This document shows positions 1-12,800 of a stretch of DNA of 64,000 bases, in pieces. The notes beneath the pieces are model-generated. The model did not search any database. It was not told the DNA's origin and saw nothing but the letters and a program-made list of their open reading frames with translations. The first letter of the stretch is position 1; every line of letters begins with the position of its first letter. Source of the stretch: Cardiocondyla obscurior. Taxonomy: Eukaryota; Arthropoda; Insecta; Hymenoptera; Formicidae. Made by a program: the position numbers and the translations under genes. The DNA lies in assembly GCF_019399895.1 (NCBI RefSeq), contig NC_091874.1:5582501-5646500 (forward strand). Direction: 5' to 3'.

Positions 1-3000
1 TGAAATTTTTAGTAATCAGACTTACGTCTGATAATATTTTTTGCGCGAAATAAATTGAGATGTAATTATATCGTAATATTAAATCGTGTACGTATATGCG
101 CTTACGCGTGTACGTAGAAGTAATCAAAGCAAGCGGAGAGCAAGGGAAAAACGAAAGAGAAAAACGGGCAGTAAACGAGCTCTCATTTCTTTTTTTTTCT
201 CTGCTGGTACACGTGACGTATCCGTAAAATTGATAAAGTTTCGTGAAAACTTTTATAATACCGGGCTGTGGAAGAATGTTCAAGTATATACGAGCTGGCA
301 ATTTATGTTGCGCCAGATCGCGACGCTCTGTCCCGAAGTCGGCCATGGGCGGGTACGAGGACCGCCGTAGTATGCATCTCGTGGGTGCATGCAGACTGTT
401 TATCACGCTTTCGAGGGGTATAACTGTCGTTAAAATCGTCCCGCGATCTACATTACAAAAGATTCGCCGTCGACTCGCACAGTTCGGCATCGCGCGGGGC
501 CGTTCGGCCGCCGGGCTCCCTTCGTTTCCTTCCTTCCTTCCTGGCTCTGTCTCGACCGGACTCCTCCCAACTTTGCAATTGTAATCAACGATAACGATTC
601 CGGCGCCCCGTTTCACTATTCGCGCGGAATAACTCTCGAGATGCAAAACGGGTCCTGCACATGGTATTTAAAGCCTCGGCCGTGGACGCGCCCCTTTTCT
701 TTTGAGCCGGTTATTCCCGGCACGTAGTACGTCAGAATTTTTACGGTGTGTGCCACGGGATCGTCGCTTGGCGCCGCGTACATTGACCGTCTTGATAGTC
801 GGTAACCGCGCGTATCGCCGATGTAGGTTTAGCTTCGCCGAAAAAGTTAACCGGCTAATGGATGACCGAAGTTGGCGAGTCTCAAGTGAATGGAGCGGCT
901 TCCCCGCTGTATGACTTGACGCAACAATACGATGCGCCTTTATATACATATATATATATTATATCAACTTCGCCGAGTTTGTCGGAAATATTGCGTTGAA
1001 ACTCCGGGAAAGTTCGAAAGCGGAATACGCCAGGTTACATTAAAGCGTTGCTGCTAATACGTCCGTAAGTTTCGTACATTTGATACTGGCGCGGCGCGTC
1101 GCATAGATACGTATGTACAAAAGCGTCAAACAAACACGAGACGCGCACATATATACTTGTCGAAGCGCGTTGACGCCGACGACGACGTTGTTTTCCGAAA
1201 GCTCCGTTCTACTTCTTTCGCCGCGCGTCGACGATGGATTCGTAAATCCGTCAGCGTCGTCGAGTCGAGCTCTCTCGCCAAGCCCACGTCGTAAGGAATA
1301 TGTCGCCCCGCTAACTGCCAATGCCTCCATCGACGCTGTCGACGATATTTGGACCGTTCGACCGAATTCCAAAACTTCCGGTCGATGTCCCTTCGCGCGC
1401 CTCCGTCTCCGTGACTAAACGACCGCGAATCGACGTAGCGATAAGTTTCCGCGAGAAACGTTGACGGTTTGACGCGTCGCTATCTAAAGGGTGGTGGCGT
1501 GTCTCGTTTAGCAAGGAAATGCGGCACGATTGACGATCGAAAGCGGGGTCAGGAAAATAGATTTTCGCGTTATCGAGCGAGGCGTCCGCGCGAGTGAAAT
1601 AGATCCGCTTTTTAGACCCCGAGGGGAAGTCTAATTTACCATCGCCGCGGAAGACAGGACTAATTGCAAGAAGGGCGGGTTACACCGAATAGACGTCATA
1701 AATTTTGCGTCCTTCGCGTTTGCAACGGTGTGTTTGTCGTTACGGCGTAATTCGCGATTATCCGCCTGCCATTGTCGCCGTGACGTCGATTATAACGACG
1801 AGGAACGTGAAATTTGTCTGCCGGAAGCCGCGACTTCTCCCTATCTCTCTCCTCTGTCTCTCTTTCTCTCTCGATGTCATAATTACCAATTTCAAGCGTG
1901 AGCAAAGACGTATATACGGAGACGCCGCATAGGGAAAATGTATCGCGCGACTCGGCTGACACGCACATATCAGTCTGAGATGGCATCAGCCTTACCCCCC
2001 GAGGAAATGTCCTAGTCACCGTGCAGAATGTTATTCCTGCAGGACCGCCGGCGTCCTTTCTAAGACGCGTCATATCGATTCGTCGTCGAGAATGTCGTTG
2101 TGCTTGTGACAGTTTAGGAGTGAGATCCGCGTCTGGGTTTCCTGCAGGGAAAGAGGAAGCGCGACTGCGAATCTCTTCTTAATGTCCGTTACAGTTCGAT
2201 TGTCGAATGCCTACTTCGATTTGCGAGAACGACCCCGTCTTTTTCGAGGATCCTTCGAAGTCTATTTATGTGGACCCCGTAGAACGTGCCCGCATCCCCC
2301 AGCGCGATAATTCAGCCGCGAAGTTTCAAAGACGGGGGCGCGCGGCAAGGGAGATGGGTGGGCGGAAGCGCGAGGGACGAGGGAGCGGGTACGTCTCGCT
2401 CGTAAAAATTAAACTCAAACTTGCCGTTAACATTCATAATACGGAGCCGCGGAGCGACTTTGCCGGAACTTCGCCGCCGTATCTCTTTCCACCGTTGCAA
2501 AATAGGTCAGGATCCATTTTGCCGCGTTTCAATTATGCGATAACGCGCGAACTTTCGACTGCGCTCGATGGTAGCCGGGGGACGATAAAATACTCGGCAT
2601 AATCGAGCGATATTCATCCTTTAACTGACGGTACGACAAAGTTGGCCCTCCCCCTCCTTCCGTCTGCTTGATACCCGAGACAGATTGTTTGCCTCCGTTT
2701 CGCGATGCCCGCGAACTTTCGTCAGCGTTGTCTCGCGATACACCCTTTGACTTTCCTGCGCCGCGATATCCCCGAACGATTCCCGGCAAGATGAACATAC
2801 TCCGCCGTCCATTTGTTCTCTTACCGGGACCTCCGCCCAGCGCGTGTGCGCCAAAATCTGAACTCACCTGCCGGTGATAAACGGCGAAACGCGCCGAGAC
2901 GCATTGCTATCGCGATAGAATGCTCGGCGGAAATTGAAATTTTGACGGGACGTAGATGCTCATAGGAGAAAAGCCAGGAATACGGCTCCGTGGCCCATTC

Positions 3001-3268
3001 ACGAATATATAAGATCGTACGTCATGGCCTGATCTCGCGCCGCGAACACGTTCCGCACCGATAAGTTATTCTCGATGATGCCCGTCGTCCATCTGGACCG
3101 GAACACTTCCGATCGATTTACGAGAGGACAATATACGTGTGAATCTACGCGCGTCTTACGCGATCAGGAGACTTCCACTTGGAAGATTCACTTCGAATTC
3201 CCGTGAAAGGGGGACCGGTATTCTCTCACTCAATCTAACTCTCATTGTCAAAATTGATATGTACTTAC
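1..3268. other. Non-coding stretch downstream of the last visible CUB exon
   Basis: This should be the next intron of the CUB gene. The continuation after the CUB domain must begin with 2 nt of a split codon, and I found no such exon here. Open frames around 2.2-2.9 kb sit in GC-rich DNA on both strands and show no protein features. A short TA-rich tract lies near 942-963. Confidence 0.5.
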
Positions 3269-3459
3269 TCTCCAAAAAAGTGTACGTTGCTTTAAAACCT
3301 CTCGAGTGCCGAGATGACGTTACTCCTTGAAATTCCAAGGAAAGCCGCGGACCGTTGCTCATGATTGGCCGCGGCGGTGTATCACCGCAGAACGAGTCTA
3401 TTTTGTCCTTCTTTCCGTCTATATGCACGTACGCTACCAATGAATCGACTCCCTCGCAG
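3269..3459 (-). CDS. CUB-domain protein, exon with C-terminal half of CUB domain
   Basis: This internal exon encodes the second half of a CUB domain, an extracellular beta-sandwich module used for protein-protein contacts. On the minus strand it follows a good acceptor (TTTTTATTACAG) and ends at a consensus donor (GTAAGT). It takes 1 nt to complete the codon left by the exon at 7515-7701, reads 63 codons, and leaves 1 nt. Visible marks are the third CUB cysteine in CEGVDSLVAYVHIDG, the fourth in KIDSFCGD, then PIMSNGPRLSLEF and the terminal strand RGFKATYTF. The C3-C4 spacing of about 20 residues is normal for CUB domains. The wording around SNGPRL and RGFKA resembles what I recall of insect suppressor-of-lurcher (SOL-1)-like proteins, but Neto or another multi-CUB protein is possible. 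The next exon would start with 2 nt of a codon; I could not find it below 3269, so it is probably outside the window. Confidence 0.92.
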
Positions 3460-5650
3460 CTGTAATAAAAATATTATACATTTATAGTACGTTTGTTTTT
3501 AAATATCATAACGCTCTCATACACATTATTTGCAACATTAATTATTTCACTCATTTCGGGCGCATACTATGACTGAACACTGCAACCAAAATTTGATACT
3601 TTCGAACGCGATAATTATTGCGGAAAACCAACAATTTCCATATAATTTCAATAATTACAATAATGGCAAACGAAATATCTCTTGTACCTCTTGCATGATT
3701 AGTTCATCATTGAAATGTTCTACAATGGCTTCGAAAAGTAAAGAGAGAAAAAATATACAAATTAAAATTAAAAGGGTAAAAATATTTGCGCGTTTTATTA
3801 TCGCTTTAGCAATTACGAGCTATTTTCAGTAAAAATAGTATTTAGCGAAATAATGTTTCAACGTTCCGCGTGATGTTAATTATTTGGTTTAAAACAATTG
3901 TTGGATGATAACTGCCTCGTGGCATCGCGCAGTCACGTCAGCAGTTTTCGACGTGCAGCCTTCGTTACGCGTCACGAAGCAACAACATTCGATAGGAAAA
4001 ACTTTTCATTTCCTCGACAAAAGACGCTCCGCTACCGAGGGGACTCGTATTTCCATTTCTGATTTTACGTCCCGTTAGAACACAAGGAACAGGAATCAAG
4101 ATGTATTTGTCCCGGTACGCGCGCCGGAGCGTGTACTGCAACACGTTGCACGTTGTCCAATTTTATATTCCGTGCTTACGACGCCGCTAGCGAACTTTGA
4201 ACGATAACTCGACACCGAGTTGACATTCTCGAGTCTGGACTTTCGTTTCGAAAACTCTCGACGCAAAGAGTTGTCGGCCGCCGCGAAAATTATCCGTTGC
4301 AATCTGCACGTTGAGTTGGAAATATCAAATAATTGCAGTCAGTCGTGACCATTAAAAAAAATAATTACTTCCGTTTGTTGCCTTATTTTTATTTTTATTT
4401 TTTTTTTTTTTTATTCGTTTGTCGCAACAGTAGATCTCGTATTCGATAGAAATATCTTGCGATATAAGTTATAACATGCGCTGAATTTGCAATAAAATAA
4501 CGCAAATACATATGAAGATAGAAAAGAAAATTGATCGAATATTTTTACGCGTTTTTGTGACCATTGGAGTCAATATTAAATATTTGAAAAAATATACTCA
4601 GAACTATATGTATTTATTTAAAAATATGCAAATACTATTTAATAATTTTTTTTTTTTTTAGTTAGTGAAAAGGTTGATAAAGTTGTAACACGGTGTAAGT
4701 CCTGCTGTTGATTTTTCTCTTTTGCTTTTTCTCAATAAAATTTAAATTTATTTTGAAATATAATATTAAAAAAATGATACGTTACATTAAACTTTTATTT
4801 GATGTCGTAACAAATCTGATGATGGACTAGTCAAAGTAAATATGATGTGCAATGTAAAATGCATACTCTCGACAAGAGATATATTTCGAGAGAGGAAAGA
4901 AATTCAAGACGTTTTCAACATACGATCTACGTAAGCAAGCGTATAATTGCAAAACTTTTGAATATGAAAGAAGTAAGCACCGTGTTTATTCTTTTTTTTC
5001 TTTTCTACGGGATGATATGATAAGTTTTCAAGAAACAACCACGTTAAACTCATTTTCGCATAAAAGTAGCCAGGTTCCCTTGCTGCACTTAGCGCTCGAG
5101 CATTCTTATTATATTCTTCCTATTTCAACTCAACGTGCCGTAGTTTACTGTATCATAATTACGCAATTGTCCTGCGGGCACAATTTACAATGGATGGCTT
5201 TTAACCAACCAATTTGAGATTCGCGAGACATAATGAGGGAGAATTAGTATGACGCACAATAAAAAAATATTATTTTCTTGCGCTCAGGTAGGCTTATGTG
5301 TATGATTATGTGCAGCGATTTTGTACATGAGCAAATTCGTGTGGTGTTACGTGAATGCGCGCGAACCATACGCTCGGCGGAAAATTTCGACCAATCTATT
5401 CAGATGATTGGAAGGAAACTGGGCAGGAAAATCAGTTGACGACGCGACTGCTCTCTTCGTTCTATTCAGGAGAAATCATTTTAGCATTTGAATGCACTCA
5501 CGTACCGTACTTGAATCACGAGTAGATATACATATGACCATCTTGTGTCTTACGAATATATAAGCGAACGCGACGCTTGCTTTATTTTAACTCGATAAAT
5601 TTCTGCAAAACGATATTGAACGCGATAGAAAAAGTAATTTAAATCCTATC

Positions 5651-5947
5651 AAAAAAGCAAAAGCTGTCCAGTATCGGTCGTCTGTCACTGTTCAGCGCGG
5701 ACCGTGTATATAAATAGATATCTGAACGTTTTTCGCCGCGTACTTTGTTTACTGTTGTTGAGCTGACCATACGCAACGTTCGCTCGACTGCCGAAATCGC
5801 CAGGCAATCCGGTTCTCGCTGCCCGCCGCCCGCGCGTCTTCCGCCTTGCGAATTTCGAGCGTAAGGTGCCGGCCGATGTAAACACACAAACGTACTCACA
5901 CTACCGCGAGGGTCTGCGGGTCCGGCGACCCGCGGATTCGGCAATCG
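5651..5947 (+). repeat. Dispersed repeat of unknown class, copy 1
   Basis: This segment of about 297 bp recurs in the same orientation at 18420-18715. Shared landmarks are AGTATCGGTCGTC, AAATAGATATCT, TTGTTTACTGTTGTTG, CGACTGCCGAAATCGCCAGG, CTTGCGAATTTCGAGCG and CGTACTCACACTACCGCG. Near its end is a perfect 7-bp hairpin (5916-5933, arms GCGGGTC/GACCCGC, 4-base loop). I see no clear terminal inverted repeats, target-site duplication, tRNA-like promoter boxes or coding capacity. A SINE, a 5' fragment of a non-LTR element or a low-copy repeat are all possible. Confidence 0.85.
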
Positions 5948-6020
5948 AGCACGTGTTAGAGAATAGATCAGTACGTACAGTAAACTAGTACGCGCTTGCA
6001 TGGTTTTTTTTAGTATTATT

Positions 6021-6045
6021 AAAAAAAAAAAAAAAAAAAAAAAAA
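6021..6045 (+). repeat. Poly(A) run, 25 nt
   Basis: Uninterrupted A run directly after TAGTATTATT. There is no adjacent retroposed gene that I can recognise, so it is treated as simple sequence. Confidence 0.95.
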
Positions 6046-6293
6046 CATGCACATCATCACATAACGAACTACGTATTATTTTAATTCCGTCATTCATGTA
6101 CGTAAATTTATCTGAAACTTTCGTTTTTTGCATTATTTTTTTGAAAAGAAGAGCGATATATTATGATAAATTATTTAAATATGTCTTTCAATTTAATTCC
6201 GAAGTTTATTTAATCGCAATCGCAATTATTAATTTGACTTCTCTAAAACTTTTGGAGCGAAATTTTCACTCTAGTCATGAAATACTAAATCAA

Positions 6294-6356
6294 TTCACTC
6301 AAATGGAGTAAATATTCACTCTTTTGGAGTAAACATTCACTCCATTAGAATAAATT
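6294..6356 (+). repeat. 21-bp tandem repeat, three units
   Basis: Three consecutive 21-bp units each begin TTCACTC; the first two carry TGGAGTAAA and the third ATTAGAATAAA. Units one and two are imperfect palindromes because CACTC pairs with GAGT. A degenerate fourth unit (TTTTGGAGCGAAATTTTCACTC) lies upstream at about 6250-6272. No coding role is apparent. Confidence 0.85.
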
Positions 6357-7514
6357 GATCGGTGATACCATGATTAAACTGAAACTCTCAATCCAAAAAT
6401 AAACAGAAGATAGAGAAGCTCTCGCGATACACCGCAGAGTACATGGCAGATAATTATGGAACGAGGGAAGTGCCACTTAAACGTCAGTTCAATAGTACGC
6501 GCAACCCCTAATTAAATCTCATTTAAGAACAGCCACGTGGAAAATGAATGAGGGGATAAGTGATCGCACTGAGTGGAATTGTCGGGAAACCAGTTGTATC
6601 GCAGCGGTTTCCCGAGGATTTCCCATGCTGATCTCTCGGTCACGACGACACGGCTCTTTGTCGATGTCAGAAGCACTCGCGGTTGATCTTTACTATTTAG
6701 AACGTTAGAGACGTTCTCAAAAGCTCGATCAGATTTTTGCAAATAAAAATCTCTAGTCAAATCTAAACGAAAGTTTCTTTAGCTGGCAAAGTGACAATAC
6801 GACATTACGTACACGAATGAGCGAATTTAGTCGAACGTGCATTGACCTGGAAAGAGGAAAAGCGCGGACGTGCGTAAACGTGGTAGAAAAATTCGAAAAT
6901 TTCCGGGGTAACGATTTGATTAGGCATTTCGTAAATCGGAATTACGGTCCCTTCGCGCTTTTAACATTACGCAACCTTTGAGAGCGAACGGTTTAGAGCG
7001 GTAACGTTTTTAAATTATAAAGTAAAGTAATACCAGCCCTGCTCTTAGATCACGACTTAAATTACGGCGAAGTCGTTTCTCATGAAATTTTGAGATTGCA
7101 CTTATCGTAATCCGATGCAGCGGCTTGAGAACGGGGCGTGCGACGTCTGTTATGTACGTGCGTGCAAATACATAACATAGCTGATAGAAGAATACGCCTT
7201 TTGTGTCGTAAGAAAGAACCGGAGATTTTAGATGCAACTGCAAGTGTCGTTACGCCGTTACCAAACATAACGATGTACTCGCGAAAACACAATGCTATGT
7301 AGATCTAACGTGCGTGCAAGATTCAAATCGATCGACTGTTCACAATTTCCGCGAGAATGAATAAAATTTTTCGAGTGTAAGGATACATTTACATCATACC
7401 TATCGCGTAACAGCAAAGCTGCTGGTTACGTTAACAGTGCGTTTCAATTACAGTATACATTTCATAACATACATATATTAATATAATTCAAATTGGAGAA
7501 TGTGATAAACTCAC

Positions 7515-7701
7515 TCATTCGGGTCGTTCGGCGAATGAAATAGATTCAAGTCCTGGAATATTACTTGCACCCGCTCCTTTCCTCTTCCTTGGAAGTCGTA
7601 TGTACAGTGCGTCCTCGGTGGGTACGAGTTCGGATATCCAGGTGATATTACCACGCCCGTTTTAGTTGTATCGCTGTTGTAAACCACGTCGCAGAGCGAC
7701 G
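7515..7701 (-). CDS. CUB-domain protein, exon with N-terminal half of CUB domain
   Basis: This internal exon of 187 nt encodes the first half of a CUB domain. On the minus strand the acceptor is TTTGTTACAG and the donor is GTGAGTTTATC. It begins with 2 nt of a split codon, reads 61 codons and leaves 2 nt (GA), which the exon at 3459 completes to an Asp codon. The first cysteine lies in SLCDVV and the second in RTHCTYDF, separated by the hallmark VVISPGYPNSYPP, followed by the beta strand ERVQVIFQDLNL. All four expected CUB cysteines are therefore present across the two exons. CUB domains are extracellular, so the product should be secreted or membrane-anchored. The GRGKERVQ stretch looks SOL-1-like from memory; the family name is inference, the domain call is firm. 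The 4.05-kb intron splits the domain between its second and third cysteines. Confidence 0.92.
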
Positions 7702-9302
7702 CTGTAACAAAGAGACGCACGGTGACTTAACGAGCGGCAACAGTCGGCGAATAAAAAAGGAATGTAACGAAAGTAATTAATTGACGCGCGGCCAAAGGAA
7801 GAAAAAAAGGGCCAATTAAATTACGCGACAGCTTCCTTCATTGTCGCCCTCTCTCCCTCCCTCCCTCCCCCTCGCCCCTTTCTACACTGAAAGATACGTT
7901 GCGCGAATTAAATTATGAATATTTCGTGTTTTAATTACAAGTGCTCGCGCATCGACGCTTACTATAATATGCAAATGAGCTCTGCTACTATTATGAAAAC
8001 GCGTTGCATAAAAATCACAAAGACTACAAAAGTATGATAATAATCATAACGCGTATTTATTAGTTTTGTTAAGGGAAATAAAGTATTTCAAATTAAAATA
8101 TGTGATGAACTTTTTAAATCCCGCCCGCATAGACGGGGGGGAGGCACAATGGCACAAATATAGGGAGAGGAAGGTCCGTGTTTGCGCCGGCAGCGGCAAA
8201 TAATTTTACAACGAGCCGTCTATTTGTTGCCAAATAAATTAAAATTTTAATACAAAAGGTATTCATATCTGTAGCATTGTCGCACTTCTTTTCGCTGCCC
8301 ACAGTCTTTACCCGTCTTTGTCTGCGCAATTCGCATAGCGTTAAGATTGAACGAATCTCACTGGGAGGAAGATACGAAATTATTTAATGTGATAAATATC
8401 TTAACCCGCTTTGCCGCGTATAACGGTACCGCGATTGTAGCGCATATTCGTTTCGAGTCTCTACGCTTTAATCTTCTCGACAGTTATTAATCTTTCCGTA
8501 ATTTAACGCCAGAATCGCTGAGGTACGCTCCGCAAGATGAATCTTCCGAAGAAATGCCGTCATTAGGCAACCCCCGGCGTTACGAACGCATGAGCGTGCG
8601 TACTTGTGTATTTTCTCGTGAATATATTTTCCGTGTTTCTCTCGCGAGTTCTCTTTCACGGTAAACAGTGCACTGCCTATCCGTCCGTGAATCATTAGTG
8701 TTTCGCAATATGATTGTAAAATTCAAAAATTATGCCACACGTTCAAGGGTATCAAATTATGATTTACGTGTAGAAGACTTTATATATAAATATTATATAC
8801 TATTTTTTTTTAATTATTCCGGGACTTTATATATAATTGAGATGTATAATTCAATACGCCCGTTGTAGTCGCGACAATTGTCAAGCATTGCCTTTCCGAA
8901 CAAATCGCACGTAGAGACCATCGCGCGTAGCGTTAACTCACCGTTGATTTGGTATAGAACTGTTTAGTGGTAATTAATATTGCCATGCGATGCGTTTAAT
9001 CGGAACGCCGGAAAGCTGGTTCAGGGATGCAATAGTGCATCATTAAATACAAGGCTATCTCGTAATTCATTGTTGTTCGGCAATACACGTCTCGATACGT
9101 GCTCGTATCCGGGATTCGAAGAAATTCGATAAAACTGTCGTTTGGCGACCGTCGGGGGGAGGGAGGGGGTTAACGTTGCCACGATCTCGCGATTCAAAGC
9201 CGCCGACACAAGGCCGACAATGGCCTTTATCGAGTTTGGAAAAAGTAGCGCAATATCTCGACCGGGCAGCTACCTTAACGACTTTTGCGGGTGGACTCAG
9301 AG

Positions 9303-9410
9303 ATATACTATATATTCTTTATACACCGTATATATTTTATTTATGTACTACATATTTTATTTACATATATATTACCATGGTATATAAAAATATATATATA
9401 TACAATATAT
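9303..9410 (+). repeat. AT-rich low-complexity tract
   Basis: Dominated by TATA, TATT and ATAT steps, with a central ATATATATATATA run near 9389-9401. Open frames over it are compositional artefacts. Confidence 0.85.
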
Positions 9411-9807
9411 ACCAACTTCGGGCTAACGAGAGAAGATATTTGTATCGGTCCCAGCGCGACGCTTTTAACGGTTACGCTTGAGAGGGAAAGGCATTGATAC
9501 AAAGACTTTTGGATGCGTTGAAACTGGGAAGAAGCGCGAGGTATCAATGCGTCGCGTCGCCGTCAGTCATGAATGTTGCATGAGTATTTGTATCAGAAGC
9601 GTACTTATCTCGAACTTCGCGTTGCTATGAGAATATTGGAAATATCGTTCGCGCAGTGTTCAAGCTTTTCCTTTCCCATCCGTTCTCTTAGCGTCATTTT
9701 TAGCTCGATTTCCGCTTTGAGACTTACGTCTACAGTATAATGTACGTGACATGTTAAGGAAATGCATTTAAATTTGTATCGGTGGAATATTTGCAGCAGC
9801 ACCAACG

Positions 9808-9872
9808 TTTTATTGTTTTCTTTTTCTTTCTTTCTTTCTTTCTTTTTCCTTTTTTTTTCTTTTTTTTTTTTA
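9808..9872 (+). repeat. (TTTC)n and poly(T) pyrimidine tract
   Basis: Interrupted TTTC units grade into poly(T). It could serve as a polypyrimidine tract, but the AG that follows (CAAATAG) leads into no convincing exon. Confidence 0.9.
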
Positions 9873-12800
9873 TTCTTCCAAATAGCAGCGCGTGTCAAAT
9901 TCAATATCAATAAATTAATTTTTATTATTCTTCGCGAAAAAATTGCATCTTCCATTAATTCTCTCAGCCTGTTTCTTGGTCGTTCTGTCAATGCATAATT
10001 TTCACTTCAACGGCATATTATTGAAAATGTCGTACTGGAAATGCGCATTATGCTGCGCGCTCGTAATGGCCACTGCCGTCTAAAGCTTTCTTATTGTCGA
10101 GCATTGCGTTACGGTCTATATATATTTGCGGAGAAACTTAGGAGAACGCTCACGTCGCGGAAATAAAGAAAACAGAGGGCAGAAGCGGACGATTACGATT
10201 TTGCCGGCATCTAATGTCGTAAGAGCCGTATGCAGTCGCGGGTGAACCGATATCAACCGTGTTTAACGATATTCGATTAAAAATTCATTAATTCCGCGAG
10301 GCTCGGCGTTAGCTCAGATTAACGGCGTAACACATATAATTGTTTCCTCGATAATTAATAATTTATCGACAGCTGCGACGAGGGATTTAAAATTATAATT
10401 TATATATATATTTTATACAAGCGTTACATTTATATGTACGCACGATTATACTTTTTTTTTTTTTTTTTTTCTTAAGCGTCACTCACTGAGAGTATCGACT
10501 CTTGAACGTCGTTTGAGAGCCAAATAACATCGGGAAAGGCTAGGGCACCAGAAAAGAGATGCGCGGCAGAAACGGCAAACGTTTTAATTTGCATTCATGA
10601 GCCGTCCTCTCAAAATTCTTAGAGTCACCAAGTATTCCAACTACGTCTCCTGTTATATTTGAGAAACGAATTCACTTACGGCGATCAATTTCTATACCGG
10701 CGAGAATATCACGCTGTCAAACCTAGCTATTTTGATGAGATTGCCAATCGACAGTTTTAGAATATTGGCCGTTGCTTATGTAAATTATCACATATTATGT
10801 ATGAAGAGAAAAGACGACATTGTTCAAATTCCTCCGACTTTCGTTTGAGTTATGGACGACGGTTCAAAAGTCGTACTCTAATAATTTACAAAATGCGATT
10901 ACCGCGTTAATCCAAAGCGACGCAATTTCACGCTGCAGTTGCTCTAGTCGCGAGAAAAAGAAAGAATAAAAAAAAAAGGTAGGAATTCTCTCAGAACCTT
11001 TTACTTCTACGGTGACAATCCCACTACGGTATTTTACAAACTGCCGCACCGTGCCGCGTAATTGCACGTGAACGCAATGCGCGTGGTGGTACGCGGCACT
11101 GCGCCGGGTTGCACGTCGTTTTCGAAATAGTTTTAAGCTCGTTTCACTGACGGGCGCGAGATATATTCGCAATCCGGCCGCGTGGCAGGCGGTCAGCGCG
11201 CGGAAAGGCCTCGCCGGTGGTCCGCAATGTAACGTAAAACCGTTGACAATCCCGTCTTACCACAATCGCGGATTTCCTAATTAAACAGCACATTTAGCCG
11301 GGAACAAGCGAGTCAGCAGCCGCCGGCTCGGCGGGTATTAATAATTTACGAACTTTGTTGAAATTAATTTGAACGCCATTTGCGAGCCGCGTCTTGGCGG
11401 TAAGTCCTGTCCTAACTCCGCAGATTTAAGCAACCCTCCCCCCCTTGCCCACCCATATCCGCCCCTCACTCAGCAGAATCCGTAGCGGGGATATATCCGC
11501 ATGGGTTTCCGCTTCCGTTCGAATGATGAACGTTCATATTTTCTTGCGCATTTCGGCGTAACCGCGAATACGAGCCGTACGCCGCGCTGCGTGCTCGCAG
11601 CAGTAGTTGCTGCCGACGGCAAAAAGTTCGGCCGCCCTGTCATGAAATTTAATTTAGACTTTAAATCAGAGTTTTTCGACACTTTTCGGGGAGCATCCCC
11701 GAAGCGACGATCCGCCGATGAAAAATTACTTTCTTGAATTCTGCACCCTAGCCGATCGGTTCCTTTAAGCGCGGGTATTGTACAGAAATAAAATTATCGA
11801 AAATCTGTTGGAAACGTTTCGCTTCTGCTCAAAATTTACGGAATCTTTCTATTTTTCAATTCGCGTACGTAGAACGTCGAGCACACTCATAGAAAATATA
11901 TCAAGGCTCGTACATCGAATGTAAACCTGAGTTATGGTCGTAAAAAAAAGGGGGGGGAGGGAAAAATATCACCGATCAATCTTTCACGTTGCATTAGCGC
12001 GCCGCGATACCAAATGTTTTTTTACAAACATAAAAAGAGACGCCCTGAATGTCTTTCTTATAATAGCTTTCAGCCATAATGTCGTACGTGCGCGAGATAA
12101 TTGATTAATTGCGGAGCTTTCCAGACAATAGCGTCTCGTTGCATAAGCGTTACTAAGTGCTCTTTAACGCGTGCTTCTTCTATTTTTTTTCCGCGTTTTT
12201 TTTAACGAACGATGCGAATAGCTGCTGCGAATAGATGAAGATAAAAAAGGCGTAGCCTGTGGCCTAGAAAAAGGTTATCACCTACTTTACTGGCTAGCGA
12301 GCAGCTCGTTTATCGTTTGCAGGCGCGTTAAGTGACCTTTGAATTCTCGCAAGTTCAGCATACTTTATTATTCGGCAAAGGTCAATAGTTCAGCGTTAAT
12401 ATTACCTTTTATGATAAGCTGTTGAAGAATTACGCGTACATTTAATGTCGTTTCTGGATCTATTGAAACCTCGCCGCACCGATTTTCGAAATCGATTCTC
12501 TTAAACAATGAGAATAAAGACATTTCATAAAACTGCGGTTACTATTCTAATGACAGAGGAAAGAGAAACATTTTTGCAACTGTCGCGAACGATAGAATAA
12601 TTCAATTCATAAATTCATTTATCGTTAACCGCTTCGACGGATTTCAATGTTCTTAAAAATCTGCTGCTATATTAAACTTTGCGTGAAACTTGGTTTTTTT
12701 TTTTTTTTCAATTTTGCGAAGCTTTGCCAGAACCGATAATCAAAAACCCTTGAATCTTGCGCGTGACGAAAGTTTATAAAACTCGCTGGACAACGGGCAC

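Larger units (their letters stand above)
3460..7514 (-). other. Intron of the CUB-domain gene
   Basis: This intron lies between the two CUB exons and has GTGAGT...TTACAG boundaries on the minus strand. Its AT-rich sequence contains poly(T)/poly(A) runs (about 4400, 4650 and 6021-6045), one copy of a dispersed ~297-bp repeat (5651-5947) and a 21-bp tandem repeat (6294-6356). I see no supported gene inside it. Confidence 0.85.

Noticed and set aside
5639..6133. 164-codon minus-strand open frame
   Set aside because: It runs through a poly(A) run (poly-Phe in translation) and the dispersed repeat. The second repeat copy does not keep the frame.
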